The notes beneath the pieces were generated by a model, which did not search any database, was not told the origin of the DNA, and saw nothing but the letters and a program-made list of their open reading frames with translations. Below, one piece after another: positions 19,027 through 27,909 of a stretch of DNA of 64,000 bases. Location: positions 1,028,501-1,092,500 of the forward strand of contig NZ_CP018194.1 of NCBI RefSeq assembly GCF_001889545.1, given 5' to 3'. Each line of letters begins with the position of its first letter. Positions within the stretch are counted from its first letter, which is position 1. Position numbers and translations under genes: made by a program. This DNA is from Granulibacter bethesdensis. Lineage in GTDB: Bacteria > Pseudomonadota > Alphaproteobacteria > Acetobacterales > Acetobacteraceae.

Positions 19027-20618
19027 TTGCTTTTGCCGCCCTGCTGGAGCGTTTGATCTATACGCCATCGCGCAATGCCAGGCTGGCCCTGCTGCAACGT
19101 TTTTTCGAAACCGAACCTGATCCCGATCGCGGATACGGGTTGGCGGCGCTGACGGGGAACCTGTCTTTTGCCACGGCGAAACCGGGCCTGATTCGTGCAT
19201 TGGCAGGGCAGCGTGTCGATCCCGAATTATTTGCCCTGTCCTATGATTATGTCGGCGATCTGGCCGAGACGACCTCCCTGATCTGGCCGACATCTGCCGA
19301 TACTATGCCGACAGCCCCTCCCGGATTGGCAGAGGTCGTGACGACCCTTCAGAGCACCACCAGAATCGATCTGCCGCAGATATTATCCGCATGGCTGGAC
19401 TCGTCGGATGAATCGGTAAGGTTCGCGATTCTGAAGCTGGTAACAGGAAATCTGCGGGTCGGGGTCTCTGCAAGGCTGGCCAAGGTGGCGTTGGCCGGGC
19501 TGTCCCAGGGACGGATCGACCCGGATGAAATAGAGGAGGTGTGGCACGGCCTGACACCCCCCTATCGAACGCTGTTTGCATGGATCGAAGGACAGGGTGC
19601 TCGCCCGGACCCGGCTGGTGCGCCAGTGTTTCGTCCTCCCATGCTGGCGCATCCGCTGGAGCAGCCTGATCTGGAGGCGCTTTCCCTCTCCGAATACCGG
19701 GTGGAGTGGAAATGGGACGGCATCCGTGTGCAACTCGTTTCCGTACCGGGGGGAAAGCGCATTTTCTCCCGCACCGGCGATGATGTCTCCGCCTCCTTTC
19801 CTGATGTGCTGGAGACCATGAATTTCGACGGCGTGCTGGATGGCGAATTGCTGGTTGCACGGGCAGGAGAGGTGGCTCCGTTCTCGGACCTTCAGCAGCG
19901 ACTCAACCGGAAATCGCCCGGTCCGGCTTTGCTGAAGCAGCATCCGGCCCATGTCAGGCTCTACGACATTCTGTTCGATGAACAGGAGCGTGATCTGAGG
20001 GCCCTGTCCTTCGATGAGCGCAGGCAGCATCTGGAGCGCTGGTTTGCCGTTGCGGCCCCGCTCCGCATGGATCTGTCCGGTCTGATCACGGTGGAGAATG
20101 CAGAGGCCCTCATTGCCTTGCGGGAGGGCGCACGTGCGGCTTCGATCGAAGGGCTGATGCTCAAGCGTGGAGACAGTCCCTATGTGCCCGGACGGCCCAG
20201 AGGCTTGTGGTGGAAGTGGAAACGCAATCCGCTGACGGTTGATGCGGTGATCATGTATGCGCAGCGTGGTCATGGCAGGCGCAGCAGTTTCTATTCCGAT
20301 TACACGTTCGGCTTATGGCGTGATGATGGTAATGGGCATGAGGAGTTGGTGCCTGTCGGCAAGGCCTATCACGGCTTTACGGATCAGGAGCTGGTTTTGT
20401 TGGATCGCTGGGTGCGCAATCACACCATCGCCCGGTTCGGCCCGGTGCGGGAGGTCGAGAAATCTTTCGTGCTGGAAATCGCTTTTGATGCAGTGCAAAG
20501 ATCGTCCCGCCACAAAAGCGGTATTGCCATGCGCTTTCCCAGAATAGCGCGTCTGCGGCTCGATAAACCCGCGGCAGAGGCTGACCGGCTGGAGACCCTG
20601 GAGAGCATGCTCACCTGA
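19023..20618 (+). CDS. ATP-dependent DNA ligase of the ligase-associated damage-response cluster
   Basis: 531 residues. An N-terminal helical DNA-binding domain (1-180) precedes the nucleotidyltransferase core; the adenylated lysine is Lys230 in the KWDG motif, with motif III (FDGVLDGELL), motif IV (IEGLMLKR) and motif V (WWKWKRNP) in order, and a C-terminal OB fold. It seals nicks using ATP, unlike the main NAD-dependent LigA. The 4-bp overlap with the exonuclease shows translational coupling. Confidence 0.93.
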   Translation: MIAFAALLERLIYTPSRNARLALLQRFFETEPDPDRGYGLAALTGNLSFATAKPGLIRALAGQRVDPELFALSYDYVGDLAETTSLIWPTSADTMPTAPPGLAEVVTTLQSTTRIDLPQILSAWLDSSDESVRFAILKLVTGNLRVGVSARLAKVALAGLSQGRIDPDEIEEVWHGLTPPYRTLFAWIEGQGARPDPAGAPVFRPPMLAHPLEQPDLEALSLSEYRVEWKWDGIRVQLVSVPGGKRIFSRTGDDVSASFPDVLETMNFDGVLDGELLVARAGEVAPFSDLQQRLNRKSPGPALLKQHPAHVRLYDILFDEQERDLRALSFDERRQHLERWFAVAAPLRMDLSGLITVENAEALIALREGARAASIEGLMLKRGDSPYVPGRPRGLWWKWKRNPLTVDAVIMYAQRGHGRRSSFYSDYTFGLWRDDGNGHEELVPVGKAYHGFTDQELVLLDRWVRNHTIARFGPVREVEKSFVLEIAFDAVQRSSRHKSGIAMRFPRIARLRLDKPAAEADRLETLESMLT

Positions 20619-20765
20619 AGAGAGGGAACTGCCTCCGTAACGGAAAAACCTCTGCGGGCATGCATTCGTAAAAATTCTGATCGGTCGATTATAATCAGGG
20701 ATCGGATTGTGTGGAAATTAAGGCAGGTTCTGTGATTTTGGAGATGCTGCACTGCAAAAAAATGC

Positions 20766-20794
20766 TTGTGTGAATCGGGTCAACACCGTATCTA
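20766..20794 (+). promoter_or_regulatory. Sigma70-type promoter for the putative sRNA
   Basis: TTGTGT (20766-20771) and TATCTA (20789-20794) are separated by exactly 17 bp, giving an expected start near 20,801. There is no open reading frame downstream before the terminator at 20,856. Confidence 0.55.
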
Positions 20795-20800
20795 CGCTCA

Positions 20801-20889
20801 TGTAGCGTAGCGTTATGTCGCAGCGCTGCTTTTCTTGGACGTTTCCTCCCTAAACTTGGCGGTGTCTGCGTGGCACCGCCAATTTTTTT
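20801..20889 (+). ncRNA. Putative trans-acting sRNA, AbcR/ar15-like, with exposed anti-Shine-Dalgarno loop
   Basis: About 90 nt between a promoter and a terminator, without a gene. The transcript would contain CTTGGACGTTTCCTCCCT, which closely resembles, from memory, the conserved segment of alphaproteobacterial ar15 (AbcR) RNAs; CCTCCC sits in the loop of a short GTTT/AAAC hairpin, so it can pair with ribosome-binding sites. The 3' end is a 9-bp perfect stem (TTGGCGGTG, 20856-20864, with 20874-20882) followed by seven T. AbcR RNAs down-regulate ABC-transporter mRNAs; the targets here are unknown. Confidence 0.65.
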
Positions 20890-20906
20890 GTCTTTATTCT
20901 ATCAAT

Positions 20907-21800
20907 TCAGACAGCGTGGGAGAGAAGGGCGGCGGTGGCGCCCAGGCCGTTCATCAAGGATGTCATGGCCTGACGAATCATTGAGAAATGAGCGTTCTTC
21001 AGATAACGCTCCTCATCCATATACAGGACTCGGGCAATTTCGATTTGCAGGACGTGTACGCCCTTTCCCGGGCGTCCGTAATGCTGTGTGACATAGCCTC
21101 CCGCATAAGGATTATTCCGCCGTACGGCATAACCAAGGCGCTGGAGAGTGGCTTCCGCAGCCATGGTGATGGTATTGGCGCAGGAGGTTCCGTGCAAATC
21201 ACCTAAAACCATGTCGGCATCGTTCTGACGGCGCGGGATCCGGTTACCATGCAGTCCGACGGGGGAGGGCATGGAATGACAATCGACCAGCAAACACATA
21301 CCGAACCGGTTGCGGGTTTCCTCAATCAGTTGTGACAGCGCGGTATGGTAAGGCTGCCAGCAATCATGGATTCTGGCCGCGGCTTCTGAAAACAACAGCT
21401 TGCGGCGATAGATCGGCTCACCAGAAGCGACGATCCGGGCCAGGGTACCGAGACCGGCCTCGACCCTTGCACTGCCGGTATTGACCCAGTCAGGCAGGGC
21501 TTCCTCGAACATGGTCGGATCCAGTTCCCATGCTTCCCGATTGGGATCACACCACGCACGGGGAAAATGGGCGCGCAGGATCGGGGCTCCTAATTCGGGC
21601 GCTGCACCGAAAAGCTCATCGACGAAGCAATCCTCGCTTTTGCGCAGGGTGTCGTAATCAAGGCGGGAAATGGACAGAAAATCAGGGCTGTAGAGATTTC
21701 CGGAATGACCGGAAGCAATAACCATCGGCACCGTCTGGCATGCCGGCCGGACGATGCTGAGGGGGCCTTCCTGGCTGACATCCAGAACCCGATAATCCAT
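20907..21800 (-). CDS. N-formylglutamate amidohydrolase family protein
   Basis: 297 residues. The family signature appears as ASGHSGNLYSP near the N-terminus, the Arg-rich CDPNREAWELDP segment, and LLVDCHSMPSP in the middle, which supplies metal and catalytic histidines. Members hydrolyse N-formylglutamate at the end of histidine degradation, but no hut genes are seen here, so another N-acyl substrate is possible. It has its own promoter region upstream of tRNA-Val. Confidence 0.85.
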   Translation of the reverse strand: MDYRVLDVSQEGPLSIVRPACQTVPMVIASGHSGNLYSPDFLSISRLDYDTLRKSEDCFVDELFGAAPELGAPILRAHFPRAWCDPNREAWELDPTMFEEALPDWVNTGSARVEAGLGTLARIVASGEPIYRRKLLFSEAAARIHDCWQPYHTALSQLIEETRNRFGMCLLVDCHSMPSPVGLHGNRIPRRQNDADMVLGDLHGTSCANTITMAAEATLQRLGYAVRRNNPYAGGYVTQHYGRPGKGVHVLQIEIARVLYMDEERYLKNAHFSMIRQAMTSLMNGLGATAALLSHAV

Positions 21801-21967
21801 ACCCTCGATTACGTCCTGATGACAGTACGTGCAATCATAGCTTGCGCATGACGGGTTTCCGCAAAAGCACGTGGAAGGGGGACCGACACAGTGTGACGCG
21901 CGGATAAAGCCTTAGGCTGCTTGACCGTGCTAAATGGCAATTATTGATTTTAACGGGGACAGGATGG

Positions 21968-22039
21968 TGGGCGCGACAGGGATTGAACCTGTGACCCCCG
22001 CCATGTCAAGGCGATGCTCTACCGCTGAGCTACGCGCCC
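21968..22039 (-). tRNA. tRNA-Val (GAC)
   Basis: On the minus strand a 72-nt cloverleaf with acceptor GGGCGCG/CGCGCCC, D-arm GCTCAGCGGTAGAGC, anticodon stem-loop with loop TTGACAT (anticodon GAC) and T-loop GTTCAATCC. The CCA end is not encoded. Confidence 0.96.
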
Positions 22040-22078
22040 ATCCTGCTTGTGCGGTGCGGGCCTTCTATCTGGCATCTG

Positions 22079-22120
22079 GCGGACGTGCAAGCCCCTGGAG
22101 CCCATCATTTGCACGTCCGC
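22079..22120 (-). terminator. Possible terminator hairpin after cysK
   Basis: A 12-bp perfect inverted repeat (22079-22090 and 22109-22120, GCGGACGTGCAA) with an 18-nt loop, 22 bp past the cysK stop. It has no long T run on the minus strand, so termination is not certain. Confidence 0.45.
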
Positions 22121-22142
22121 GTCACTTTTCACGGTTTTGCGG

Positions 22143-23324
22143 TTACAGTCCGTTAAACAGCGCCGTGGAGAGATACCGCTCGGCAAAGGAGGGGATGATC
22201 GTGACGATCAGCAAGCCCTCATTGGCAGGATTACGGGCCAGTTCGAGTGCCGCATGCAGGGCTGCACCGGAGGAAATACCGACCGGCAGCCCCTCCACCC
22301 GTGCCACGCGCCGGGCCACGGCCAGAGCATCACGCTCCGCGACCCGCATGATGCCATCGATCTGGGTTATGTCGAGAATCGTGGGGCGGAAGCCCGGTCC
22401 GATTCCCTGTATACCATGCGGCCCCGGTTCGTCTCCGGACAGGACAGCGCTTTCCGATGGTTCCACGGCGATAATGCGCAGATCGGGTTTGCGGGGTTTC
22501 AGGGCATGGGCAATTCCGGTCAGTGTTCCGCCAGTACCCGCACCGCCGACGATGATGTCAACCTTGCCATCCGTATCGGCCCATATTTCCTCGGCGGTGG
22601 TGGCAGCATGGGCTTCAGGATTGGCGGGGTTGTCGAACTGGCGCGGCATCCATGCGCCGGGTGTGGCGGCAATAATGGCCTCTGCCCGTGCAATGGCCCC
22701 GGCCATGCCCTGCCGGGCAGGGGTCAGCTGAACATCCACACCGAGCAGGCGGAGCATTTTCCGACGTTCAATCGATGCGCCTTCCGGCATGGTCACGACC
22801 AGCCGGTATCCTTTTGAAGCCGCGACAAATGCAAGCGCAATCCCGGTATTGCCGGAGGTCGGCTCAACCAGCACGCTGGTACTGGGATGGATCAGGCCTG
22901 CGGCCTCCGCCTTCTCGATCATTGCCAGTCCGATTCGATCCTTGACCGAGCCGAGTGGATTGAAAAATTCGAGCTTGGCAGTGATATCGGCCAACAGCCG
23001 GTCCTCGACAGTCAGACGAGGCAGGCGGATCAGGGGCGTGCCACCCACAATATCGAGAATACTGTCGTAGATTTTGCCGCGCGGTTGGGGGCGACGAAGC
23101 CCGTCTTCAGAAAGAGAATCGGTGGCGGACAAGGAGGCTACCCTGTTGCGATTGCCGCGTGATCTGGCTTTGGCGTCGTTCGGCTTTCCGTCCTGTGATG
23201 CCGTGCCTTCATGATTTATGTCCTGGGGATCGGGGCCATTCTGATCGGGCGCGGTGCCCAGAGAGACGGATTCATTGGTCATACTGGGTGATCCATATCT
23301 GTTCGTGCTTTCACTTATCGTCAT
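22143..23324 (-). CDS. cysK: Cysteine synthase (O-acetylserine sulfhydrylase) with a long N-terminal extension
   Basis: 393 residues against a usual 305-330. The PLP enzyme core begins about residue 85 ([16 protein letters not shown]), with the lysine in [11 protein letters not shown] and the [10 protein letters not shown] substrate loop. The first 80 or so residues are polar, rich in Asn, Asp and Ser and probably disordered. No start codon closer to the core is visible in frame, so the extension may be real, or a start other than ATG/GTG/TTG is used. It is transcribed divergently from an Rrf2 regulator across 42 bp. Confidence 0.88.
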   Translation of the reverse strand: MTISESTNRYGSPSMTNESVSLGTAPDQNGPDPQDINHEGTASQDGKPNDAKARSRGNRNRVASLSATDSLSEDGLRRPQPRGKIYDSILDIVGGTPLIRLPRLTVEDRLLADITAKLEFFNPLGSVKDRIGLAMIEKAEAAGLIHPSTSVLVEPTSGNTGIALAFVAASKGYRLVVTMPEGASIERRKMLRLLGVDVQLTPARQGMAGAIARAEAIIAATPGAWMPRQFDNPANPEAHAATTAEEIWADTDGKVDIIVGGAGTGGTLTGIAHALKPRKPDLRIIAVEPSESAVLSGDEPGPHGIQGIGPGFRPTILDITQIDGIMRVAERDALAVARRVARVEGLPVGISSGAALHAALELARNPANEGLLIVTIIPSFAERYLSTALFNGL

Positions 23325-23366
23325 AACTCTATATCACCCTTTGCAACGGTGATTTAAGGACTCGTC

Positions 23367-23816
23367 ATGCTGCTGCGTCGTGATCGGGCCATGGTGGCGA
23401 TTTCCGTTATGCTGGATGTCGGTTTCCATGGCAGTCGTACCAATACTGTCAGTGCCGCGGATATCGCGGAACGTATAGGCCTTGCACGCAGGGGAATGGA
23501 GCCGCTGCTTCAATCCCTGTCGCGGGCCGGCCTTCTGGAAAGTGTCCGTGGACCACGCGGTGGTTACCGTCTGGGCCGCCCCAAACGTGATATCAGGGTG
23601 TCCGATATCGTGGCCGTCGCTGTGGCTGATGACGGGGAGGGGCATGAAGGTCCTACCGGCCGGTTGCAGGTCGCGGTGGTTGACCGGCTTTGGGCAGAGC
23701 TGGAAGAGACCCTCCGTGCCCAGCTGGCCGCCATCACGCTGGACGATCTGCTGAAAAGAGCGGCTGCGGCAGGCTTGCGTCGGCCGGCGGCCGAGCCAAT
23801 TACTTTCGTTATCTGA
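23367..23816 (+). CDS. Rrf2 family transcriptional regulator (CymR-like, no Fe-S cysteines)
   Basis: 149 residues with the Rrf2 winged helix: RDRAMVAISVMLDVG, the recognition region SAADIAERIGLARRGMEPLLQSLSRAG, and the wing RGPRGGYRLGRP. There are no cysteines at all, so it cannot bind an iron-sulfur cluster as IscR or NsrR do. The CymR branch also lacks a cluster and controls cysteine synthesis together with CysK. Divergence from cysK with a 42-bp gap makes cysK the likely target. Confidence 0.85.
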   Translation: MLLRRDRAMVAISVMLDVGFHGSRTNTVSAADIAERIGLARRGMEPLLQSLSRAGLLESVRGPRGGYRLGRPKRDIRVSDIVAVAVADDGEGHEGPTGRLQVAVVDRLWAELEETLRAQLAAITLDDLLKRAAAAGLRRPAAEPITFVI

Positions 23817-23975
23817 TCGCTTGCTGGTCACGGTTCTGTCCGCATGCAGTGTGTCATGTTCCATATGCATATGCGGCATGGGGCTGCAAGCGTTAACCAC
23901 ATTTGTCCTTTGTGATATGTGTGGAAGCCGATGCAAAAACGTGATTTGGGCACGGATACTCCAGGAGGACTATAA

Positions 23976-24614
23976 ATGAGCATTCAGCTTGGTCAGACGG
24001 CTCCTGATTTCGAGCAGGACAGTAATCAGGGAAAGATTCGCTTTCATGAATGGCTGGGTCAGTCATGGGGCATTTTGTTCAGCCATCCCAAAGACTTCAC
24101 CCCCGTCTGCACGACGGAACTGGGAGAAGCCGCCCGCCTGGCCCCGGAATGGGAAAAGCGTAATGTTAAAGTGATTGGTCTGTCAGTCGACACGGGCGAA
24201 AACCACAAGGGCTGGGAAGCTGATATTTCTGAAACCCAGGGCCAGACAGTGAAATTCCCGATCCTCGCCGATGCGGATCGAAAGGTCAGTACCCTTTACG
24301 GCATGATCCATCCCGAAGCGGACCCCAACGTTACCGTGCGTGCCGTGTTCATTATTGATCCGAACAAGAAGGTCCGCCTGACCCTGACCTATCCGCCCAG
24401 CACAGGCCGCAACTTCAAGGAAATCCTGCGCGTTGTGGACAGCCTTCAGACATCTGACAAATTCAAGGTGGCAACGCCTGTGAACTGGGAGAAGGGGGGA
24501 GAAGCCATCATCCCGCCCAGCACCTCCGATGATGCTGCGAAGGAACAGTTCCCGCAGGGTTGGAAGACGCTGAAGCCTTATCTGCGCGTTGTAAAACTGC
24601 CTGAAGAGGCATGA
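23976..24614 (+). CDS. 1-Cys peroxiredoxin (Prx6 type)
   Basis: 212 residues, preceded by AGGAGG. The peroxidatic Cys lies in HPKDFTPVCTTELG, and the C-terminal PVNWEKGGEAIIPP segment is typical of the Prx6 subfamily; no second catalytic cysteine is present. It reduces hydrogen peroxide and alkyl hydroperoxides using an external thiol. It is followed by the sulfite reductase gene, but a hairpin at 24678-24710 separates them. Confidence 0.92.
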   Translation: MSIQLGQTAPDFEQDSNQGKIRFHEWLGQSWGILFSHPKDFTPVCTTELGEAARLAPEWEKRNVKVIGLSVDTGENHKGWEADISETQGQTVKFPILADADRKVSTLYGMIHPEADPNVTVRAVFIIDPNKKVRLTLTYPPSTGRNFKEILRVVDSLQTSDKFKVATPVNWEKGGEAIIPPSTSDDAAKEQFPQGWKTLKPYLRVVKLPEEA

Positions 24615-24677
24615 TCACGCGCCGTAACAGGTAGAGCTGCCGGTAACGCTGGCTCTGAAGCGGTATACTGACTATAT

Positions 24678-24710
24678 GGGGGAAGGCGGGTAATGACCGG
24701 CTTTCCCCCC
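24678..24710 (+). terminator. GC-rich hairpin after the peroxiredoxin gene
   Basis: Nearly complementary arms, GGGGGAAGGCGG and CCGGCTTTCCCCC, around a short loop. No T run follows, so it may be an attenuator or a processing stem rather than a full terminator. It lies between two sulfur/redox genes. Confidence 0.45.
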
Positions 24711-24777
24711 TCGTGATATTGCGGAGCGGATTGTGGGATCCGGGCCGCCGGAATTTGATATGATTGGGGCGTAAGCC

Positions 24778-26481
24778 ATGGACGGAACCGTTTCTCCCAA
24801 GCGCAGTGGCGTGGAGCTTCTTAAGGAAACCAGCCATGGCCTGCGCGGTCGTCTGGCGGAGGAGCTGGCGGAGGGTGGCCTTCAGGTCAGTGAGGATGGC
24901 TACAATCTTCTGAAATTCCATGGCTCTTACGAGCAGTTCGACCGTGACACTGCGACTGCGCGCAAACAGCAGAAGCTGGAGAAGGAATACTCCTTCATGT
25001 TGCGCGTCCGTATGCCGGGCGGGCGTATGACCGCCGCGCAATATCTGGCCCTGGATGGGCTGGCTGATGAATACTCCAATGGCACGCTGCGTATCACGAC
25101 GCGTCAGGCGATCCAGTTTCACGGTATTATCAAGGGTAATCTGAAGCCCACCATTGCCGCTATCAACAGGACACTGTTGACGACCCAGGCGGCTTGCGGG
25201 GATGTGGTGCGCAACGTGACAACCACACCGGCCCCGATCCGTGATGCCGTGCATGCACGGCTGGAAGCGGATGCAAGTTTCCTGTCCCGTGCTTTGCTAC
25301 CCAAGACTCATGCCTACCACGAAATCTTTCTGGATGAGGCCGCCCGCGCTGATCTGGGCACGGAGGCAGAGGAGGAGCCGTTATACGGTGAGACCTACCT
25401 GCCGCGTAAATTCAAGATAGGCATCGCCACTCCCTCCGATAATACGATCGACGTGTTGACCAATGATCTCGGGATCATTCCGATTTTCGAAGGTGATACA
25501 CTGCTGGGCTATAACATGGCGGTCGGTGGCGGGCTTGGCATGACCCATAACAAGCCGGAGACCTATCCACGTCTGGGAACGGTCATCGGCTCTGTTGGAC
25601 CCGATGAATTGCTGGCAGGCGTTGAGGCTGTCATCAGGCTTCAGCGTGACTATGGTGACCGCTTCAATCGCCGTCGGGCACGCCTGAAATATGTGGTTGA
25701 TGACCGTGGGGTGGATTGGGTGAAAGCCGAACTGGTCACCTATTTCGGCAAACCCTTCGCTGAACCGCTACCGATGGAGCCGTTCCGGATGCCGGAACTG
25801 CTGGGCTGGCACGAGCAGGGAGATGGGCGGCTATGGCTGGGTATCCCCGTTCCGTCCGGGCGTATCGCCGATACGGACGCTGTGCATCTGCGCCGGGCAA
25901 TCAGGGAGATTGTTCAGACATATCAGGTCAATGTCACGATGACGGGGCAGCAGGATCTGTTCCTGGTGGATGTCGATCCGGCACACCGGAACGCGATCGA
26001 GGCCCATCTGCGTGATGCGGGTGTGACCCTTACCGAAGATCTGACTCCGCTGGCACGCTGGACACTGGCCTGTCCGGCCCTGCCGACATGCGGTCTCGCC
26101 CTGACGGAGGCGGAGCGGGTGAGAGACCCGATGGTGGCCGGGCTGGAGCAGGTGCTGGACCGTCACGGGCTGAAAAACGAACGTATTTCGTTGCGGATTA
26201 CAGGTTGCCCCAACGGGTGCGCACGCACTTATGCGGGCGATATCGGGCTGGTTGGGCGTATGCCTGGCCATTACGCGATCTATGTTGGTGGCGATTTCGA
26301 AGGCACGCGACTGTCCTTCCGCCTGCTTGACAGGATCAAGGAAGAACAGATCGAGCCAACACTGGACAGGCTGTTCGCAGCCTTTGCCCGCGACCGGCAG
26401 GCTGAAGAAGGGTTCGGTGATTTCTGCACCCGTGTTGGTGCCGAGGCATTGCTGCAACTTCTGCCGGCGGGGCATGCCTGA
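24778..26481 (+). CDS. cysI: Assimilatory sulfite reductase hemoprotein subunit
   Basis: 567 residues; reduces sulfite to sulfide with six electrons. The duplicated ferredoxin-like and siroheme domains are present, with NGTLRITTRQAIQFHG in the first half. The 4Fe-4S/siroheme cysteines are CPALPTC and CPNGC, giving the expected Cx5C and Cx3C pairs. No flavoprotein CysJ is beside it. The product supplies sulfide for cysK, 1.4 kb upstream. Confidence 0.93.
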   Translation: MDGTVSPKRSGVELLKETSHGLRGRLAEELAEGGLQVSEDGYNLLKFHGSYEQFDRDTATARKQQKLEKEYSFMLRVRMPGGRMTAAQYLALDGLADEYSNGTLRITTRQAIQFHGIIKGNLKPTIAAINRTLLTTQAACGDVVRNVTTTPAPIRDAVHARLEADASFLSRALLPKTHAYHEIFLDEAARADLGTEAEEEPLYGETYLPRKFKIGIATPSDNTIDVLTNDLGIIPIFEGDTLLGYNMAVGGGLGMTHNKPETYPRLGTVIGSVGPDELLAGVEAVIRLQRDYGDRFNRRRARLKYVVDDRGVDWVKAELVTYFGKPFAEPLPMEPFRMPELLGWHEQGDGRLWLGIPVPSGRIADTDAVHLRRAIREIVQTYQVNVTMTGQQDLFLVDVDPAHRNAIEAHLRDAGVTLTEDLTPLARWTLACPALPTCGLALTEAERVRDPMVAGLEQVLDRHGLKNERISLRITGCPNGCARTYAGDIGLVGRMPGHYAIYVGGDFEGTRLSFRLLDRIKEEQIEPTLDRLFAAFARDRQAEEGFGDFCTRVGAEALLQLLPAGHA

Positions 26482-26490
26482 ATACGACCT

Positions 26491-26531
26491 GAATGTCACA
26501 TTTGCGGCTGTGTTCTGTGAATGTGACATTC
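26491..26531. repeat. Inverted repeat upstream of the Pho box
   Basis: GAATGTCACA (26491-26500) and TGTGACATTC (26522-26531) are perfect 10-bp arms 21 bp apart, between cysI and pstS. No T run follows. It could be the cysI terminator stem or a regulator site next to the Pho box. Confidence 0.6.
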
Positions 26532-26536
26532 TGTGT

Positions 26537-26565
26537 TTGTCATATAACTGTCATCTGTTTGTCAT
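26537..26565 (+). promoter_or_regulatory. Pho box (PhoB-binding direct repeats)
   Basis: TGTCAT occurs at 26538, 26549 and 26560, exactly 11 bp apart, with AT-rich spacers. The first two repeats fit the CTGTCATA-W4-CTGTCAT consensus almost perfectly and the third extends the array. It lies 160 bp upstream of pstS, and the phoB gene is in the same operon, so autoregulation by phosphate starvation follows. Confidence 0.88.
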
Positions 26566-26723
26566 TGTTGCGTCTTGGATATCCCGTAGGGTCCGCCTCG
26601 CTTCAGCCGGCTTGATTCGCAGGAATATGCACGGTTTTGGGGTATTGGAAGCGGGATGACCTGAGGGGCTATGGCAGCCATCAGGTCTGATCCGTTTCGA
26701 AGTGGTATTATCCAGGAGGACGC

Positions 26724-27767
26724 ATGAAATTCGCTCCCTCGGCAATTGCTGCCGTGCTGATTGGCGCTGGCTTGATCGCTCCGGCTTGCGCGCAGGCGCA
26801 GCAGGTTGTCGGCGCTGGCTCTTCTTTCGCAGCGCCGCTTTATGACAAGTGGTCGGAGCAGGCAAAACCCTCCACGGGCGTGTCGCTGAACTATCAGGCG
26901 ATCGGGTCAGGCGCCGGGCAGACCCAGATTTTCAACCGGACCGTGGATTTTGGCGCCTCTGATGCCCCGGTGTCCGCCGATAAACTGCGTGCCCATAAAC
27001 TGCTGCAATTCCCCAGCGCGATGGGGGCAGTGGATGTCATCGTCAATATCCCGGGCATCAAGAGCAACGAGCTGAAGCTCACTGGTCCGATCATCGCTGC
27101 AATCTATGCAGGCACGATCACCAAATGGAATGACCCGAAGATCCAGGAAATCAACAAGGGTATCAAGCTGCCACGTCTCGCGATCGCACCGGTTTATCGC
27201 GCTGATGGCTCTGGCACGACCTTCGTGTTCACCGATTATCTGTCTCTGGTTGACAGCGATTGGGCTTCCAAGATCGGTCGTGCGACCTCCATCAGCTGGC
27301 CCGCCGGTTCGGGTGCCAAGGGCAGCGCCGGTGTGGCTGGCACCGTGCAGCAGATTCCAGGCAGCATCGGCTATGTCGAGGCCGCTTATGCTACCCAGAG
27401 CCATCTGGTGACTGTCCAGCTGCAGAACAAGGCCGGTAAGTTTGTGGCTCCGACTCCCGCCAATTTCGCAGCCACCGCTGCGGCAGCTGACTGGACCAAG
27501 GCGCAGAACTTCGCCATCGATCTGAATGATCAGGCAGGCGATACTTCCTGGCCAATCGAAAGCGCCACTTTCGTACTGGTTCCGACTGACCCGACCAGCG
27601 CCGAAAAAGCCTCTGCCGTGCTGAAGCTGTTTGACTGGGGCTTTAAAAATGGCGACGCTCTGGCTTCCGATCTGCAATACATCCCGCTGCCCGCATCCGT
27701 GAAGGACACCATTCGCGCCGCCTGGCACGATGGTATCAAGGGTCCGGACGGCAAGCCGGTTTTCTGA
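26724..27767 (+). CDS. pstS: Phosphate ABC transporter substrate-binding protein
   Basis: 347 residues with a Sec signal peptide (cleavage near ACAQAQQ). The phosphate site is seen in GAGSSFAAP, IGSGAGQ, FGASDAP and RADGSGTTFVFTDYL. A strong ribosome-binding site AGGAGG precedes it. It is the first gene of pstSCAB-phoU-phoB and lies behind a Pho box. A stable hairpin before pstC may keep PstS more abundant than the membrane subunits. Confidence 0.96.
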   Translation: MKFAPSAIAAVLIGAGLIAPACAQAQQVVGAGSSFAAPLYDKWSEQAKPSTGVSLNYQAIGSGAGQTQIFNRTVDFGASDAPVSADKLRAHKLLQFPSAMGAVDVIVNIPGIKSNELKLTGPIIAAIYAGTITKWNDPKIQEINKGIKLPRLAIAPVYRADGSGTTFVFTDYLSLVDSDWASKIGRATSISWPAGSGAKGSAGVAGTVQQIPGSIGYVEAAYATQSHLVTVQLQNKAGKFVAPTPANFAATAAAADWTKAQNFAIDLNDQAGDTSWPIESATFVLVPTDPTSAEKASAVLKLFDWGFKNGDALASDLQYIPLPASVKDTIRAAWHDGIKGPDGKPVF

Positions 27768-27791
27768 TCAAACCGGGACGCTCTCCCCGTT

Positions 27792-27820
27792 TCGGTGCGG
27801 TGCTGTAGGTGCCGCACCGA
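27792..27820 (+). promoter_or_regulatory. Intercistronic hairpin between pstS and pstC
   Basis: A 9-bp perfect stem (TCGGTGCGG and CCGCACCGA) with an 11-nt loop and no T run. Such stems commonly stabilise the upstream message and reduce readthrough, fitting the need for excess binding protein. Confidence 0.5.
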
Positions 27821-27909
27821 GGCGGCAGGCTTACCTGACTGAATGCAGGGGGCCTACGCTATTTTTGGATCATGACAAACGGGGCGCGCCTTAATCGGCC
27901 CGCGGCAGA

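Noticed and set aside
17887-19293. Minus-strand frame of 468 codons
   Set aside because: Antisense to the exonuclease and ligase; no motif.
24615-24777. Possible sulfur-responsive riboswitch before cysI
   Set aside because: Only a simple hairpin is present; none of the conserved SAM riboswitch cores could be recognised.
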